Source: Nectonema munidae
Taxonomy: Eukaryota; Nematomorpha; Nectonematoida; Nectonematidae
Direction of reading: 5' to 3'
Length of the DNA stretch: 64,000 bases
Assembly (NCBI GenBank): GCA_030549495.1
Contig: JAUIRK010000953.1
Location: forward strand, 400,001-464,000
In this document: piece after piece, positions 12,104 through 24,259 of the stretch
How positions within the stretch are numbered: the first letter of the stretch is position 1
How the letters are laid out: every line of letters starts with the position of its first letter
Notes under the pieces: generated by a model
What the model saw: the letters and a program-made list of their open reading frames with translations, nothing else
The model's database searches: none
Told to the model about the DNA's origin: nothing
Translations under genes and position numbers: made by a program

Positions 12104-12322
12104 CGCAAGGATTCCCAACCTTTTTCTTCCTCTTGAGTATTTTTATGGGTTTCTGTGTAATCCTAAAAATAGGGAAAATAATATCAAGTGATCGTTTGAA
12201 TTTATTATATTATGAAATCTTTTTCAAATAATATTTTATGAAATTAGTTCAAAATATAAAAATTTATAAAATTATTATTATTTGAAACAAAATATTGAAA
12301 TTGTCTTTTGGCTAAAATCACA
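12104..12322. mobile_element. Possible hAT end fragment
   Basis: The sequence caaggattcccaacctttt at 12106 resembles a hAT terminal inverted repeat. No partner end was found before the MITE that starts at 12323, so this may be a truncated element. Confidence 0.35.
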
Positions 12323-12453
12323 TTAACCCATTAAGTCCCAATGCTCCCATTTGGGAACATAAGTAATTTCTTCTGCTTTTTTCAATGACTTTGAATATAA
12401 ATCGTCTGTGTTTTTTAGATATTGTCTGATTTCTATGGTACTTAATGGGTTAA
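12323..12453. mobile_element. piggyBac-type MITE (copy a)
   Basis: Flanked by TTAA on both sides (12323-12326 and 12450-12453). Ends are cccattaagt and acttaatggg in inverted orientation; the interior contains ttctgctttttt and atcgtctg words shared with the other copies. TTAA targets with CCC...GGG ends are the piggyBac signature. It is closely related to copies at 24833 and 58217. Confidence 0.82.
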
Positions 12454-12576
12454 TACCAAAGGGAAACTTTAGGAATAGGACAATGAAGATATTGTTCATA
12501 GGTATTTTGATTTAATTTGATTTAATTCTTAATAGCACTTAAATTGTTGGTTCACAAAGCCATATTGATTAACTCG

Positions 12577-12708
12577 TTAACCACCAGAATAATCGTACGA
12601 TTTTTAATGTAAAGCAGAAGATTTGTATTAAAAAGCATTAATAAACGCAGACGATTTTATCTTTGTAAAGTCAACACATGTGGACTGTAGTCGATTATTA
12701 CCGGTTAA
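12577..12708. mobile_element. piggyBac-type MITE (copy b, diverged ends)
   Basis: TTAA flanks at 12577-12580 and 12705-12708. The interior aagcagaagatttg and gcagacgattttat is shared with the element at 45377. Ends pair partly (aataatcg with cgattatt) although their sequence differs from copy a. Confidence 0.7.
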
Positions 12709-13127
12709 AATAACTTTAGTGCTTGAATGATCGCCAATTTTTATATGTGAGTTTGCTGCCATCACAAGCCACTTAAATTTTTCTCATTTTTAATTTTCTT
12801 ATTTGTTTGTGGAATTATTTTTTGATTTACGTATTTTTTTACTGTTTCGTTTATAATACACGAGCACAATATATTTTTGGACAGTTAAATTAAGTTAACT
12901 TTTTTTGAAATAATATATACATTTTTTCAGTGTTAAAACAACTATTAATACCATTCCAGAACTTTTGCAAGAAACGATAGTGCAAACAAGCGCAAAATAA
13001 CCCCTAAAAAGTAAATAAAATTCATCTTGGGATTCATTAATTTAAAATATATCTCAAGAAGAAGGAGAAATTTATTTATAACAATTGTAATTGTATACTA
13101 ATAATATACATGAAAAGTCAAACTAGA

Positions 13128-13560
13128 CAGAAATCAGGGTTGGGTGTTCGGAGGGAAAATATTTCACTCCGATTCCGACTCCTAGCCCTTACAAAAGTCT
13201 AAACTCCAAAAGTACTTAAAAATCTAGCACCTACTCCAAATCGTTAAAAACTTGATTAATTTAACAACTCTTCTCTCCTTCGTCTAAATAATCTCACTGC
13301 TTGCTTGCAAAAATTAAATGATTTTTTTTCTTTATTTAAAATACCTAAAAAAATTCTTTTTTTACATCCAATATCCCTTTAAAATCTGCGCCTCCCGACT
13401 TTCCAAATCTGACAGAAATGGGGTATCACTTGTTTGATGTGAGCACTATTCATACCAAGGCTCCAGCGTTGCTTCCAGATCTCTAACTTTTTCAACCTAA
13501 AAATCATTACTCCACCTCAACTCTTAAAAATGGATGAGATCCATCGCCTCCCCTGTCTTA
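13128..13560. repeat. Dispersed repeat with gactcc/ctccga words
   Basis: The stretch starts cagggttgggtgttcgg and is rich in cactccgattccgactcct and aactcc words. Similar words occur at 46905-46960 and 51350-51420, suggesting a dispersed, decayed repeat. Family and ends could not be determined. Confidence 0.35.
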
Positions 13561-14675
13561 ATTTCAATACAATAAACCACATTTCAAATACACTTCACAA
13601 AAATCTATTGATTGTATCACATATCAAAATAGATGATATGATATGTTGAGCCCTCAACTAACAATTTCTTTCATTTATTTTCTATTTTTCTTCAAATCGT
13701 TCCTATATCGGTGTAGCTTGCGAAAATCTAGCACAGATAAATAGTTTTCTATTTAAGATATCATGTACGCATAAACTTTCTAATCTTTTAAACGTTATGC
13801 ATTAAAAACAAATTTTTTTGAGATAAAATATTTTAAATTTCAGATAAACTTCATCTTTCTCACTTTGCGTTATAGATGCTTGACACAAGTTTTCCTTATT
13901 TTTATAAAGAGTCATAGTTCCTATTTTTTAAGCACTTCAACAGAAAGCTTACTACGGAATCCAGAGCCTGACCATTTGCTTCCCTTATTTTCTAAATTTT
14001 TGACTATTTTACTTTAATTTTTAACTTTATTAATAGTTTCACCCTTATTTAAAAAGATTATTAAGATTGAAAATTGTATTATTATAAAAAAAGTACTTGT
14101 AACTCTTTAAAATAGCTATACACTAAATGGAAAACAACACAATGTTTCTTAATAAGATACCTATGTATATTCAAAATAATACATCTAAAAAATGTAGCCT
14201 CTTTTTAAAAGCGTCTAAAATCATCTAAATTCAAGTATAAAACATCTGAATTGAAAACACTACAAATAAGTAAAAAATATTTATATATGAGGGCCTCGCA
14301 ACTTCTTACTTTATATAAAGTTTCTCTGCCTTGTTATTGTTTATATGTCTAGTTTCAACTCCTCTCACTGCGTGTCCTTCCATCATGTATGTATGGCTGT
14401 TTGATCATCTTGATTTATCAAAACAATTATTTTGAAAACTGCCTGATCTAGAGTTTTGTGAGGAACATTTACACGGCTTTTGATATCTAGAATCTAGATG
14501 TCAGGTAATTTTAAAACCGCTGGGTTAAAGATGTTGCTGGTTAATGAGTGACCGATTTAGAGAAGTTTCATTGTATTCAGAATGGAGTAATAATTATTTG
14601 AAGGAAATATTATACTTTAATGAAAGTAAGTTTTAAAAATATTAGTTTTTTACTACTCAAAATGTACTTATTCAG

Positions 14676-14734
14676 TTAACCGCCATCTGCTTTACATTGG
14701 ATATCGCTGATTAATTTAGTCATTAACGGGTTAA
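14676..14734. mobile_element. Short piggyBac-type MITE derivative
   Basis: TTAA (14676-14679) and TTAA (14731-14734) bracket 59 bp that include the family words catctgctttacatt and end cattaacggg. It looks like an internally deleted member of the TTAA family. Confidence 0.5.
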
Positions 14735-15117
14735 GAAAATCACTAAATTAATGAATATGTCAAAATTTTAATTTATGTTTTTTGGAGTTTCATCTCTCAA
14801 ATTTCCTGAAAAAGTATGCAATTTATATTATTTATTATGAGCGTGGAGCCGCTATCCAATTATTTCAAAATTAAGGATATCCATACTCTTTGCATTTTTT
14901 TTTCATTCTGCTATAATATTTTCCCTATTCATATTATTTGTCTGATATTAAATGTTTCCATTCCTATGACAAATGCTATTTTTTCTTAATAAATAAAAAT
15001 GGTATTGTTTTGGGATTAGTGGCAGTATGAAATTTATACTTATGTAGACAGAGGTCTCTGTTAGTTCGAATTTTCAAGATATACTCCGTGATTCACAACA
15101 CATGTTCTCTTTTCAAG

Positions 15118-15366
15118 GTTGTATGTTATCATGTTTCAAGTAAGGCGTCACACGAAGAATTATTGAGCATGCTTTCTCAGTTTGGAAGTATATGGGAGTT
15201 GCGAATCGTCTTTCCAAAGCCAATAATACCATCTAGTCACTTTTCTTCCTCTCCTCATTTAGTCACTTCCAAAACTTCAAATTCAGAAGATTCTTCTGAT
15301 GAAATCTTCCTAACTGTCTACGTTACTTATATCTACAAGTCTAGTGCTGAAAAAGCGATTATCCAT
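15118..15366 (+). CDS. Exon 4: RRM1 (divergent)
   Basis: Acceptor cttttcaag, donor gtaaac at 15367. It encodes residues 181-263 and follows directly on PERGTE, as in the family. VVCYHVSSKASHEELLSMLS corresponds to IFVGKIPRDLFEDELIPLCE, and FGSIWELRIVF to the first beta-hairpin. An S-rich insert (about 25 residues) replaces the short loop before RNP1. The RNP1 equivalent reads FLTVYVTY against the canonical RGYAFVTF, so only one of the two stacking aromatics remains. The fold is probably kept while RNA contacts are changed. Confidence 0.85.
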
Positions 15367-18300
15367 GTAAACTTAGTCTTACTCTTTTGTTCAACTTTTA
15401 GTATTGTAACCTTTTATAGGTATTGAGTGCTATAAATTTACTTGTGTTAGAATAAGTAAAAATTCGAAATATAAAACATGCCTTCAAATTAGGGGGCTAA
15501 TGCGGGCTTAGTATAAAATAATTAATGTTTGAAATACAAAGCATGAAAATGTCCTTTTACTGAATGAATACATATTCTCAGCGCGTCACCAAGTGGAGAT
15601 GGGGCTGTGATGGTTGAAACGAAAAAATTTTAAAAAAAATTATCCAATCGGATCAAAGAATTTTCGTACTCCACCTTTTTTTTGACAAAAATGAACATAA
15701 CTTTTATATCAGATTCAGAAAAATGAAGTAGCCTCCACTGATACAATTTGTTTTAGTGCCTTTTAAAAGTAGAACCTCTACAAATAGATTTTTAAATGTG
15801 AAATGTAATTCATATTCCTATGAAAGTTTATATCAACAAGGTGTTAACTAGACCATATACTAGCCGTCAGATGGCCCTTTACGAAATTAAGGCTAGCAAT
15901 GCCCTGTTCCAATTGAGTTTTCAAAAGATTTTTGGACTTGGGAAAAGCGAATATGAAATGCGTTATTTCTGTATCTAGAGATTTGCATAGAGTATACGCG
16001 CATTGTGCATTTAACCTGCCCTAAAAAAATATTAAAAAAAAAGCCTAATCCACGTGCGCTTCTTTTCCCAATCCCGATCTCACGTACTCGTTCAAAAATT
16101 CCTAGTTAACACACTGATCGAGTGCGAGTATCTTGATTCAGAATATATGCCTATTTAAAAGAATATCTGCGATTTATTATTTTTTGAAAACATTAAAAAA
16201 ATAAACACTAAGCATGATTTAAGACTTTATCTATATACTTTTTCATTTACTTCGAAAATTATCTAAAATATGTGTTACGTTAGGAATTATATATAATATT
16301 GGATAACACTTTTTCACCTTGTAATCTTGCTTTGGTAGAGGGCTGACAAAGATGAATCTCAATTTTTCCTAAAACCTCTGAATTTTTAGGATATATGCAT
16401 GATACATATAATACATCATATTTTCTATCCAAATATTTCGTTTAGTAGTGAAGAGTATATTTTCTTGTTCGTCCTATATAGAGATCCTATTATTCAATAG
16501 ATTTATCATAGTATTTTAATATTTAGAGATATATCGGATATCCGCAAAAATTTGTACATCCACAATTACCATCTGTATCCTCAATTCTCAAACATTTACC
16601 GGAAAGTTTTTTTCGGAATTTTTAAATTTTTACTTTATCCAAATGTTATGATGACTACGTCTTTATAATAACACATTTACATTGACATATTTCTAATTAA
16701 AAAAAAAATTATTTATTTTCGTTTTTTAAATTATTTATAGGTGAATAAAAATTTTAACTATTTGAGGGTATTCAACGATCATACTCTTAAATTATTGATG
16801 TTAATTATCTCATATTAGTGAAAGCCGTTTAACATAATTACTAGATAATGTTATTAATTTGCAAGTAATTTTGAATCATGGCATGCTAAAATAATATGCA
16901 AAATTAATATAGAACGCTTCAAACTAGGTGAATGCATGTTTGAAATGGATGACAAATTTTTTAAGACGGTTTGGAGAGGCTAGAAAATTTTATTAGATTG
17001 GAAGAAAAGTTTATTTTATGAGTTTTCGAAAAGAATTCCCACATAAGAGAGTGTTCTAACTATAAATTTATGAAACGAATACATCATTTAAAATTGTTAA
17101 AAAGAATATTGTATAGCTAAAATTGACGAAGACATTTTAGTTTTATACCAGGTAAACTACAGTAGATACTATTTTTGTGAGACGCCTAATAGAGAAAAGA
17201 ATAGAAGGCAATCTTGCTGCGTTTTGAGGTTATATTGATATAAGCTCATATCACTGTTGCACGAGAAAAACAGGTATAGCAGAAAAGTTAGTAAGAATTG
17301 TGATGGAGACATAGTCAAAAATAGTCGTGAGAATAATTCCTATGAATATCGAAAGAGTTTAAATTTAAATTCATTCTACATCAAGAGTCAGTTTTGAGTT
17401 TACTTTTATTTGGAATTTTCATTGATGTCCTGTCAAAACACTTGAAAGCAGAAATCTTTGCCACTTATTTTTTTACAAATTGTGTAACTATTATCGCGAA
17501 GAGTGTGGAAGAACTACAGCAAGGCTAGTGATGTGGCAAAAAGTCTCGAAAAATTTGGATTGAAAATCAGCATAATGAAGACAAAAATTATGGTTTGTTG
17601 GAAAAAAGATGAAGAAATGCAACTTATTATAAAACATAGAAATGAAAGCAAACTGAAACAGATGAATAACTTTATATACCTTCGTTCACTAATTTAGTGA
17701 TAGTAAAAGAGAAGTGCAAGCAAAATTCAGCGCTGCCTTGGCGAAATGGGAAGAGGTTGAGCCAGTGCTAAAAGACAAAAGGTGCCGATAAAGTTGAAGG
17801 CCAGTTATGAAATATGGCTTAGAATGTTGGAGCCTGAAAAGGAAGGATGAAAGAAACGGGTAGCAACAGAGAGAGTGTTATCAATATAATTGACAGAAGC
17901 AGGCTTCCCTGGTATGAGCATGTACTAAGAAAGAATAAAAATGGTGTTAGTAAAAACATCGTTGAAAGAAACAGAGGACGCCATCATATAAGCTGAAGAG
18001 ATTGTCTGGCAAGATATATTGACGAAAGTGCCCTAGACAAGGAAATAAAGATGAAGAATCATGGCTACCGACCCTCTACTTGGACACGAGGTTTAGAGAA
18101 GAAGAAGAATTTATTTCCCCTAAACTATCATACTAATTTTGAAATGCTTTAACGCTATTCGCACCATATAACAGTATCTACATATACAGTTTGCATTTGA
18201 AATTAACTTTATTAAGCAGGCATTTTATTATCCAATTGCTGATACTTATCATTTTCACATTTTTGTTAAAAAAATTTTATCCAGGTGAACATAAAGTTTA

Positions 18301-18622
18301 TAGCAGGACGATTTTTTTAATGATGATAACTAACAAAAGATGCATTCATTTTTTATGCAAGTAAGATAAAAGTAATTCCTAACATTTTTTAAAAGATAAA
18401 CTTATTGTTCGAATAAAGCCACTACTGATTATATGGTCGTAAAAGGAAACATGGAAATAATCAAGGTAGTAGAGTTTATAAACGCTGTCCTAGGCTCAAT
18501 TTATTAGAATGTGAAAAATGCAATATCTTTGTATCCCCCTCCCCTTCTTCTGGTTTAAATCATTAAATTTAGATTGAATTTAATCTGAACCCACCTATAA
18601 AATCTTTACTAACGTTTCACAG
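15367..18622 (+). other. Intron 4 (3.3 kb)
   Basis: The first 1.5 kb (15367-16950) shows nothing recognisable. A LINE reverse-transcriptase relic occupies about 16960-18110 in the sense orientation, and the last 500 bp are AT-rich. Confidence 0.6.
16960..18110 (+). mobile_element. LINE (non-LTR) relic, reverse transcriptase C-terminal half
   Basis: Fragments in several plus frames match non-LTR reverse transcriptases in order. TTVDTIFVRRLIEKRIEGNL (about 17157-17225) resembles the RPGRST-x-DAIFVLRQLIEKR block. EKLVRIVMET follows near 17290, and TIIAKSVEELQQG near 17490 corresponds to the segment after the YADD box. EKFGLKISIMKTKIMVCWKK (17548-17610) matches LEKFGLKIN-x-x-KTK-x-M. NIIDRSRLPWYEHVLRKN (about 17880) matches the C-terminal W-x-GHVLRR motif. 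Many stops and frameshifts show it is dead. Its 3' end near gacacgaggtttagag (about 18090) is approximate. Confidence 0.8.
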
Positions 18623-18761
18623 CTGAACAGTTTGGAATACCAAAATATGGAGTTATCTGTGTACTCAAATAAAGTTGCTGGGCCTAGAAAACTTCAGTTA
18701 TTTAAATTAAATGACAAAAAGTCCAAAATGGAAGTTTACGAAGAAATTAAAACATTATCAC
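18623..18761 (+). CDS. Exon 5: end of RRM1 and start of RRM2
   Basis: Acceptor tttcacag, donor gtaagg at 18762. It encodes residues 264-309: LNSLEYQNMELSVYSNKV then KLQLFKLNDKKSKMEVYEE. This corresponds to LNNYEIRNGRLLGVCASVDN then RLFVGGIPKTKKREEIL of relatives. The RNP2 aromatic expected at the second position of LFVGGI is Gln here. The exon ends one base into a codon, completed by exon 6. Confidence 0.83.
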
Positions 18762-19208
18762 GTAAGGATCCTCTTTATTCACACTACTCTCTAACGAGTG
18801 ATCTTAATTATCACCAACCAATCATATATCGCGCTTTTTTTCCTGTCTGTAGCGCCATTATTTTCCATTAAAAACTAAAACAGGATTTTGCTTTCTTTTT
18901 AAATCTCTTCTTTTACTTCACATAAATTTTTTCGAGTGTAATACTCACCGCATAACACATGAAAGCATTGCAATGAGATCCTTTCTTAGTGATTGTAGAA
19001 GAATTTACGTTCCCGTAAATCAAACAAGCTGTATAAACATGTAATTATTTTCCTTGCTAAGTGGGAAAACTCTCAATGAAATGAATATGGCTGATATTTC
19101 TCAATTTAAAGAAGGAGCTTCTATTTCATTCTAATTATTATAAATCTTTTTCATATTATCAAATTGTATAATAATGTTTTTAGCGATGCTTATTTGTGAA
19201 TACTACAT

Positions 19209-19339
19209 TTAACCCTTTGTGGACCAGTGTGACACCGGTGTACCATAAAATCAAAATCGTCTTCTTTAAGTATACAAGATTCCATTGAAAAAGAAAGCTG
19301 CCGATTAATCTTAAAAATTCTGGTCATAAGAGGGGTTAA
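19209..19339. mobile_element. piggyBac-type MITE (copy with cccttt ends)
   Basis: TTAA at 19209-19212 and 19336-19339 flank a 123-bp body starting ccctttgtggaccag and ending tggtcataagagggg. Ends are roughly inverted (ggacca/tggtc). Interior word atcgtcttctttaag fits the family. It lies about 500 bp from the piggyBac coding relic. Confidence 0.7.
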
Positions 19340-19842
19340 GTAAGCTCATCGTTTCTTTCTCTTCGCTCAATGTCATGTCAGATTTCATTTTAATGCATGC
19401 CCATATGATTTAGATTTTTTCATGCCTTTTATGTAATTTTGTTTTATGTATTTTTTAATGTAGATGTTATTTGGAAAGAAAAAAATAGTGTTAATAATAA
19501 TCAGGTTTTTTAAATAAATAATGTTGTTTTTAACACACGGTATATTGAACAAAAAACTAAAAAATGACGGAAAAATATATGCTTGATATAAAAAAAACAT
19601 TTGTAAAAATTTTTTCTATTGAAAAAATGAAAGAAAAAAAGGTTTTGTTCAATAATTGTTTGTCAAAGAGTTTAATTAGAGTTTGAATAAAATGTTAAAA
19701 ATAAAATAAAAAATAATTCAAGAAAAAAAGTTTTGTAAGTTTTTAAATGTTAGAAATGGAACATTGGATAGGTATCTAAAATAACATTTTTGTAAAACTT
19801 TATTATTAATGATATAAAGGAAAAAAAGTTGATGAGCTTTTG

Positions 19843-21260
19843 TTAAAATTGTTTCTTTGTATTTTTGACAAATCGAAATCTTCTTGTGTCGACTCTACTA
19901 AATAATGTCCTTAGTGCTCTCATATCTTTAGGAGAGTGTTTAGGTCTTGACGTATTTCTTTCAACTTCCCAATCTATCAAGTGTAAAACAACATCTCTTC
20001 TAAATTCAAGTGTGTTACTTTTTTGAAGCATCAAGTTCGATAAAAGTAGAACAGAAACAACGAAGTTTAGTCATTACTAAACAATTCACAATTTTTCCTT
20101 CTATTTGAGGTCTGTAACTAGACAAAAGTTGTCAAGTGTATCCTCCTCCATAATTCATTGTATTTTACAATGTTCGGATAATTTACTTGTCTTTTCTCTT
20201 TGAAATTTTGAGTTTGAAATTCTAGAGGAATATGGAACAAAAATTGGAGGAATATTCACAATTGAGTTGTCTTCAACTGAAACATAACTTTTGTCAGATC
20301 GATAGTCAACTCCCTCTTTCACTTTTTCTTTTGTTAACTATTGGGATTATTGATGGATTTACAGAATTGTCCAACTGTTTAAATTTTTAAATCAAAAGAG
20401 AAAAAAGTGAATGATGAAAAAATTGTAAATAAATCATGATTTTCGGGGTGAGTAAGTTCGTTAAAACTCAAAACAACATTCAACGATTTGATCTTTTTCT
20501 TCATCCTTCAAATAAATATCGATGGAAAAAGGATCTTTTGAACATTATCATAGTTTATACCAAAAAATGGTTCCTTATGTATGTAGAATGTTTATAATAT
20601 GGTAATCGATTCATCGATACTGAGTTCTGTGTAAATATTCAAACTGGGGAAGATTTTGTTCAATTCGTCATAAAAAGGTAAAATCTTGTACTATTTGTGT
20701 GATCAATTTTATTATTATCAACAATATGAAAATATGTTTAATTTTTTAAATGTGTCCTGAATTATCGAAAAACTTCATAAGAATATAAAATTTCTATATC
20801 TTTCCAATCATCTAAAGAAAATATTCTGTTGTAATTTGAATTCAGATAGTTGTGAAGTATTCTTGAGGAGTATTTTAAAGAATAGTTCAATATTGGATAA
20901 TGAATCAAGTTATGATCAAAATATTTTACTACTTGTTGTGTCTGATGAAAGAATTTGTCAAATTAAATCTTTTAATTAGAGTAAAGGGTTGTGAAATATT
21001 AGTATTTTACTAAGGTATTAGTGACTAATTCATTAATCAGATGAAAACTTTCGAGTAAATCCTCATCTATTCTCAGATCAGAAAAAGAGTTCTTGAGGAA
21101 AATAAAATATTCTTATCCTAAATCATCTTCTATGTAGTCACAACTGAATTCAAGGTAACAAATTTCATCAAGAAAATAAAGGAAAGATGGAAAAAAGGAA
21201 GAAAAAATCGATATAATGAAAGAAATGAAGAGAGGGTATAATGATTCATTACTCAGGGTC
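19843..21260 (-). pseudogene. piggyBac transposase relic
   Basis: Minus-strand fragments match piggyBac transposases in order. LNKIFPSLNIYTELSIDESI (near 20670-20600) contains the LSIDE-[SM] block with a catalytic Asp. SYVSVEDNSIVNIPPIF (near 20290-20230) corresponds to the beta-strand block VYVASNF. NYGGGYT...QLLSSYRPQIEGK (near 20155-20095) corresponds to Y-N-x-x-MGGVD-x-x-DQ-x-x-S-YRP-x-I-RGKKW. TLEFRRDVVLHLIDWEVERN (20010-19950) is the C-terminal helix region. Frames change repeatedly and the N-terminal part beyond about 21000 is not recognisable, so it is long dead. Element ends could not be defined. Confidence 0.72.
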
Positions 21261-22844
21261 TATGAGTGTATATCTTAAAATAAAGTGATGTTTGTATAAA
21301 ATATCATAGTAAAGAGAATGTCCACATGTGGAAATTGATTGTTGATGTGATGTAAATAAATAAAAAGGATATATAATATAGTGATAAAAATAATAAAAAG
21401 ATTGGAATAGAAAATTTATTTTGTATTGGAAAAGGTTAAACTATGTTACTTTTTTTTCATTTTTTCTTACTTGAAATAATAACAATTCTTAAATCTCACT
21501 TTTATATTCAAATTAATATAAATAGTTATTACGATTAAATATAAAGATGGATGTCTGCTGTCTGTTTGTGCATCCTTTTTACTTTGTACTTTTTTTCTTT
21601 TTTTATATTTTAAATGCAAACTAAAATATATTTTCAATAATAATATAGCTAAAGCGAAGTCGGTGCGCATAATGTAAGGGAAAAGTTAATAAACGTTGAA
21701 TTTATGTTTTGCACAAATTTCTTTTCCTAGATAAATTTGCAAGAGATTGCGTGTGCTTTTTAGTGCTGATTCTAATCTGATGTTGCTTTTCTGTGCTAAG
21801 CTTTGGATATTTTGCAATTCAATGTTTAAAATTTTTGGAAATTCAAAAAGTTTCGAAAGGTTTTTACTTATTGTTACAAGAATACACAGCTGCTTTTGAA
21901 AAATCCTAATTTATTAATGATAGAAATTAAGATGAAATTAATAAACATGTTTTTGTACATCGACAGCCACAAACTTTTATTTGGGTGAGCATAATATGCT
22001 GCTACCGTATATGTTTCTTAATATGCCTTGTGTGAATTTGAAGCAAAAACAACTCACCCATTTGTCATCATGAACTTCTCCATCTCCTTAGTATGTCTGA
22101 TAACTCATAAAATGAACTTTCTGTAAAGTTTGCAAATATTTTGAAAGATATTACTCGTAAATATTTGATTAAGTGAGGCTTCACTTTTTTTGGATAAAGA
22201 AGTTTCAAAGTGACCAAAAGTTGGCTACATGACGGTAAATATAGTATATATATATATCAAGTTACAGTGGAGAATCATGAAATAATAATTTACATGCCTG
22301 TACGATTGGCAATCATACTGATATAAATTATACCATGAAAAATCTTATAACAAAACAGCTCACAAAATAAGACAAGGATATTTCATTTCCAAAGAATATT
22401 GCCCATTCCCTTTATTGTCTATTATTTTAAAAAAGACAAAAATATTATTGAAGTGTAAAATGACAGATCACAACTGAACAACGAAATTCATCCATAATTT
22501 TTCTTTTGAATTCATTGTAAAATACTAAAAGTTACCTACAGTACCGACATAATTAACATTTTTGGAAAGGGCCAAATTTTATAATCAATAAAAAAAATGA
22601 AATTTTAACTTTTTTGGATCCATAAAAAAGTTAGAATTTTTTAATATGTAAACTTTGTTCATTAATAACGTTATTTTAGAATTCTTTTGGAATAATATTT
22701 AAATATCATTATAGAAACACTTTTGACTACTGAATTGAATGTGTCACGCTGGTCCTGAAAAGTATGAATATTAAAAGTATCCTTATTTTATTTGGTAAAT
22801 GAAAGATTAAAAATTTTAAATATACTTTAAATAAAAATTTAAAA

Positions 22845-22876
22845 GTAAATATATATGTGTATATATATATATATTA
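22845..22876. repeat. (TA)n microsatellite
   Basis: Run of alternating ta/tg dinucleotides just upstream of the exon 6 acceptor region. Similar shorter runs occur at 22243-22256 and 55812-55832. Confidence 0.8.
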
Positions 22877-22954
22877 AAAGCCGCCTCAATTTGGCTCCAT
22901 TCTTCTTATCGTTCTAGAAGTGCGAAAGTATTTCAAATGATGTTTCTATTTTAG

Positions 22955-23169
22955 CTGGTTTAATTGATGTTTTATTGAAGAATAATTCCAGCGTTGCAGT
23001 CCTTGAATACGAAACGCATAGTCAAGCTGATTCGGCTCTGAGAACATTGACAGAGCACCTTTCTAAGACGAATCATGAAGCAGTCGATTCTGCCACCAAT
23101 TCCTTCATTCCTGTAGACTGGGCACGATCCTTTTATTACCAAAATAAGGAACCTAACAAAAATCAAGAA
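22955..23169 (+). CDS. Exon 6: RRM2 core and inter-RRM linker
   Basis: Acceptor tctattttag, donor gtaatt at 23170. It encodes residues 310-381. GLIDVLLKNNSSVAVLEYETHSQADSAL corresponds to GVVDVIVYP...NRGFAFVEYESHRAAAMAR in relatives, and IPVDWARSF to the diagnostic VDWAEP that closes RRM2. The RNP1 equivalent is SSVAVLEY, so both stacking aromatics of RGFAFVEY are replaced by Val. The phase-0 end joins directly to VKVLHVKNL of RRM3. Confidence 0.87.
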
Positions 23170-23290
23170 GTAATTTATCCTTTCTTCCTTAGATTTCAAA
23201 ATCCCTGCCTTTGTAAATATCTTTTAATGCAAATCTTCGGCTTTACATCAGATAGCGTTTTCTTATTCTCTTTGTTAAACATTTCACCCA

Positions 23291-23387
23291 TTAACGGCCA
23301 AATGTAAAGCAGAAGATTTGTGTTAAAAGCAGACTGTTTTATTTGTACAAAGTCGAAAATACTCGACTCTGGTCACTAACCAGTTAT
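23291..23387. mobile_element. piggyBac-type MITE, degenerate copy
   Basis: Shares aaagcagaagatttgtg and gcagactgttttat with the copies at 12577 and 45377, and ends ggtcactaaccagttat. The left TTAA is at 23291; the right is degenerate. Confidence 0.6.
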
Positions 23388-24259
23388 AGCATATTACCTA
23401 ATGTCGCCTGCTTTTTCTTGGTTAAAATGGGTCAAGTCGATTTTTTTTCCTTCGCCTTAACCATGACTACAAAACGATTTCATCTGAAGCCGGGTGGATT
23501 CCTCTATCTAGGTTGCGTTAAGCCCATGTGTTTCAAATGAACAATCTTTGTACAATTTTGTTGAGTTATTTTTTTGATAAGGAATGACTTGATTCATTTT
23601 AAGATGAATTACAGATTTTCTTTATTTTCCAAAAAAAAATTTTAGATCCTCAGTTCGAACATACTGTGAATAGCCTTTTGTATAAGACACACTTTTTTCT
23701 GAAAACTCCTTCCAAAATCACTCTGCGTCCTATAATAATAGAGAACATAACATTAAAAAAAGTATTCATTATATTTTTACTGTTCAATTACACCGTATAA
23801 CTAAATTTGTCCATTCTATAAAATTAATTTTTTCTTAACTATAAATAGTTTAAAAGTCAGGAGTAGTGGAGTTTTTACAATTAAACTTCGCTTTTTCAAA
23901 TAATTTATTGTGTTGCTTAAATTTCTGCCAAACTCATAAGCGCTGATACATAAATTTCCAAAAAAGACTTTTTTTAACCCTTTCTTTGTCATTTTTATAA
24001 AATACATATTCGCTAAATTAAGCCTAGTACATCATTTCCCATTCTTTCCTAGTATATGTATGAATGCTAATTCTCATCAATCATTATTTCGATATATTGA
24101 TACAACTTCCTTCTATTCAATTTTTAAGGGCGCTTCTAGCAATACTTATACTACCTTTGGAATCCTGATTCTAACCAGACCTAAATTTCTAATATAGCAT
24201 GTATATAATTGTGGTACAACATTTATTTATTCCATATTTTAGAAAATGTTTTATCTTGA

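Larger units (their letters stand above)
11958..15117 (+). other. Intron 3 (3.2 kb)
   Basis: Contains a hAT-like terminus near 12104, three TTAA MITEs (12323-12453, 12577-12708, 14676-14734) and a region of gactcc-type words (13128-13560). The rest is AT-rich and unremarkable. Confidence 0.6.
18762..22954 (+). other. Intron 5 (4.2 kb)
   Basis: Holds a TTAA MITE (19209-19339) and a piggyBac transposase relic (about 19840-21260, antisense). The rest is AT-rich, with (TA)n runs near 22240 and 22850-22875. Confidence 0.6.
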
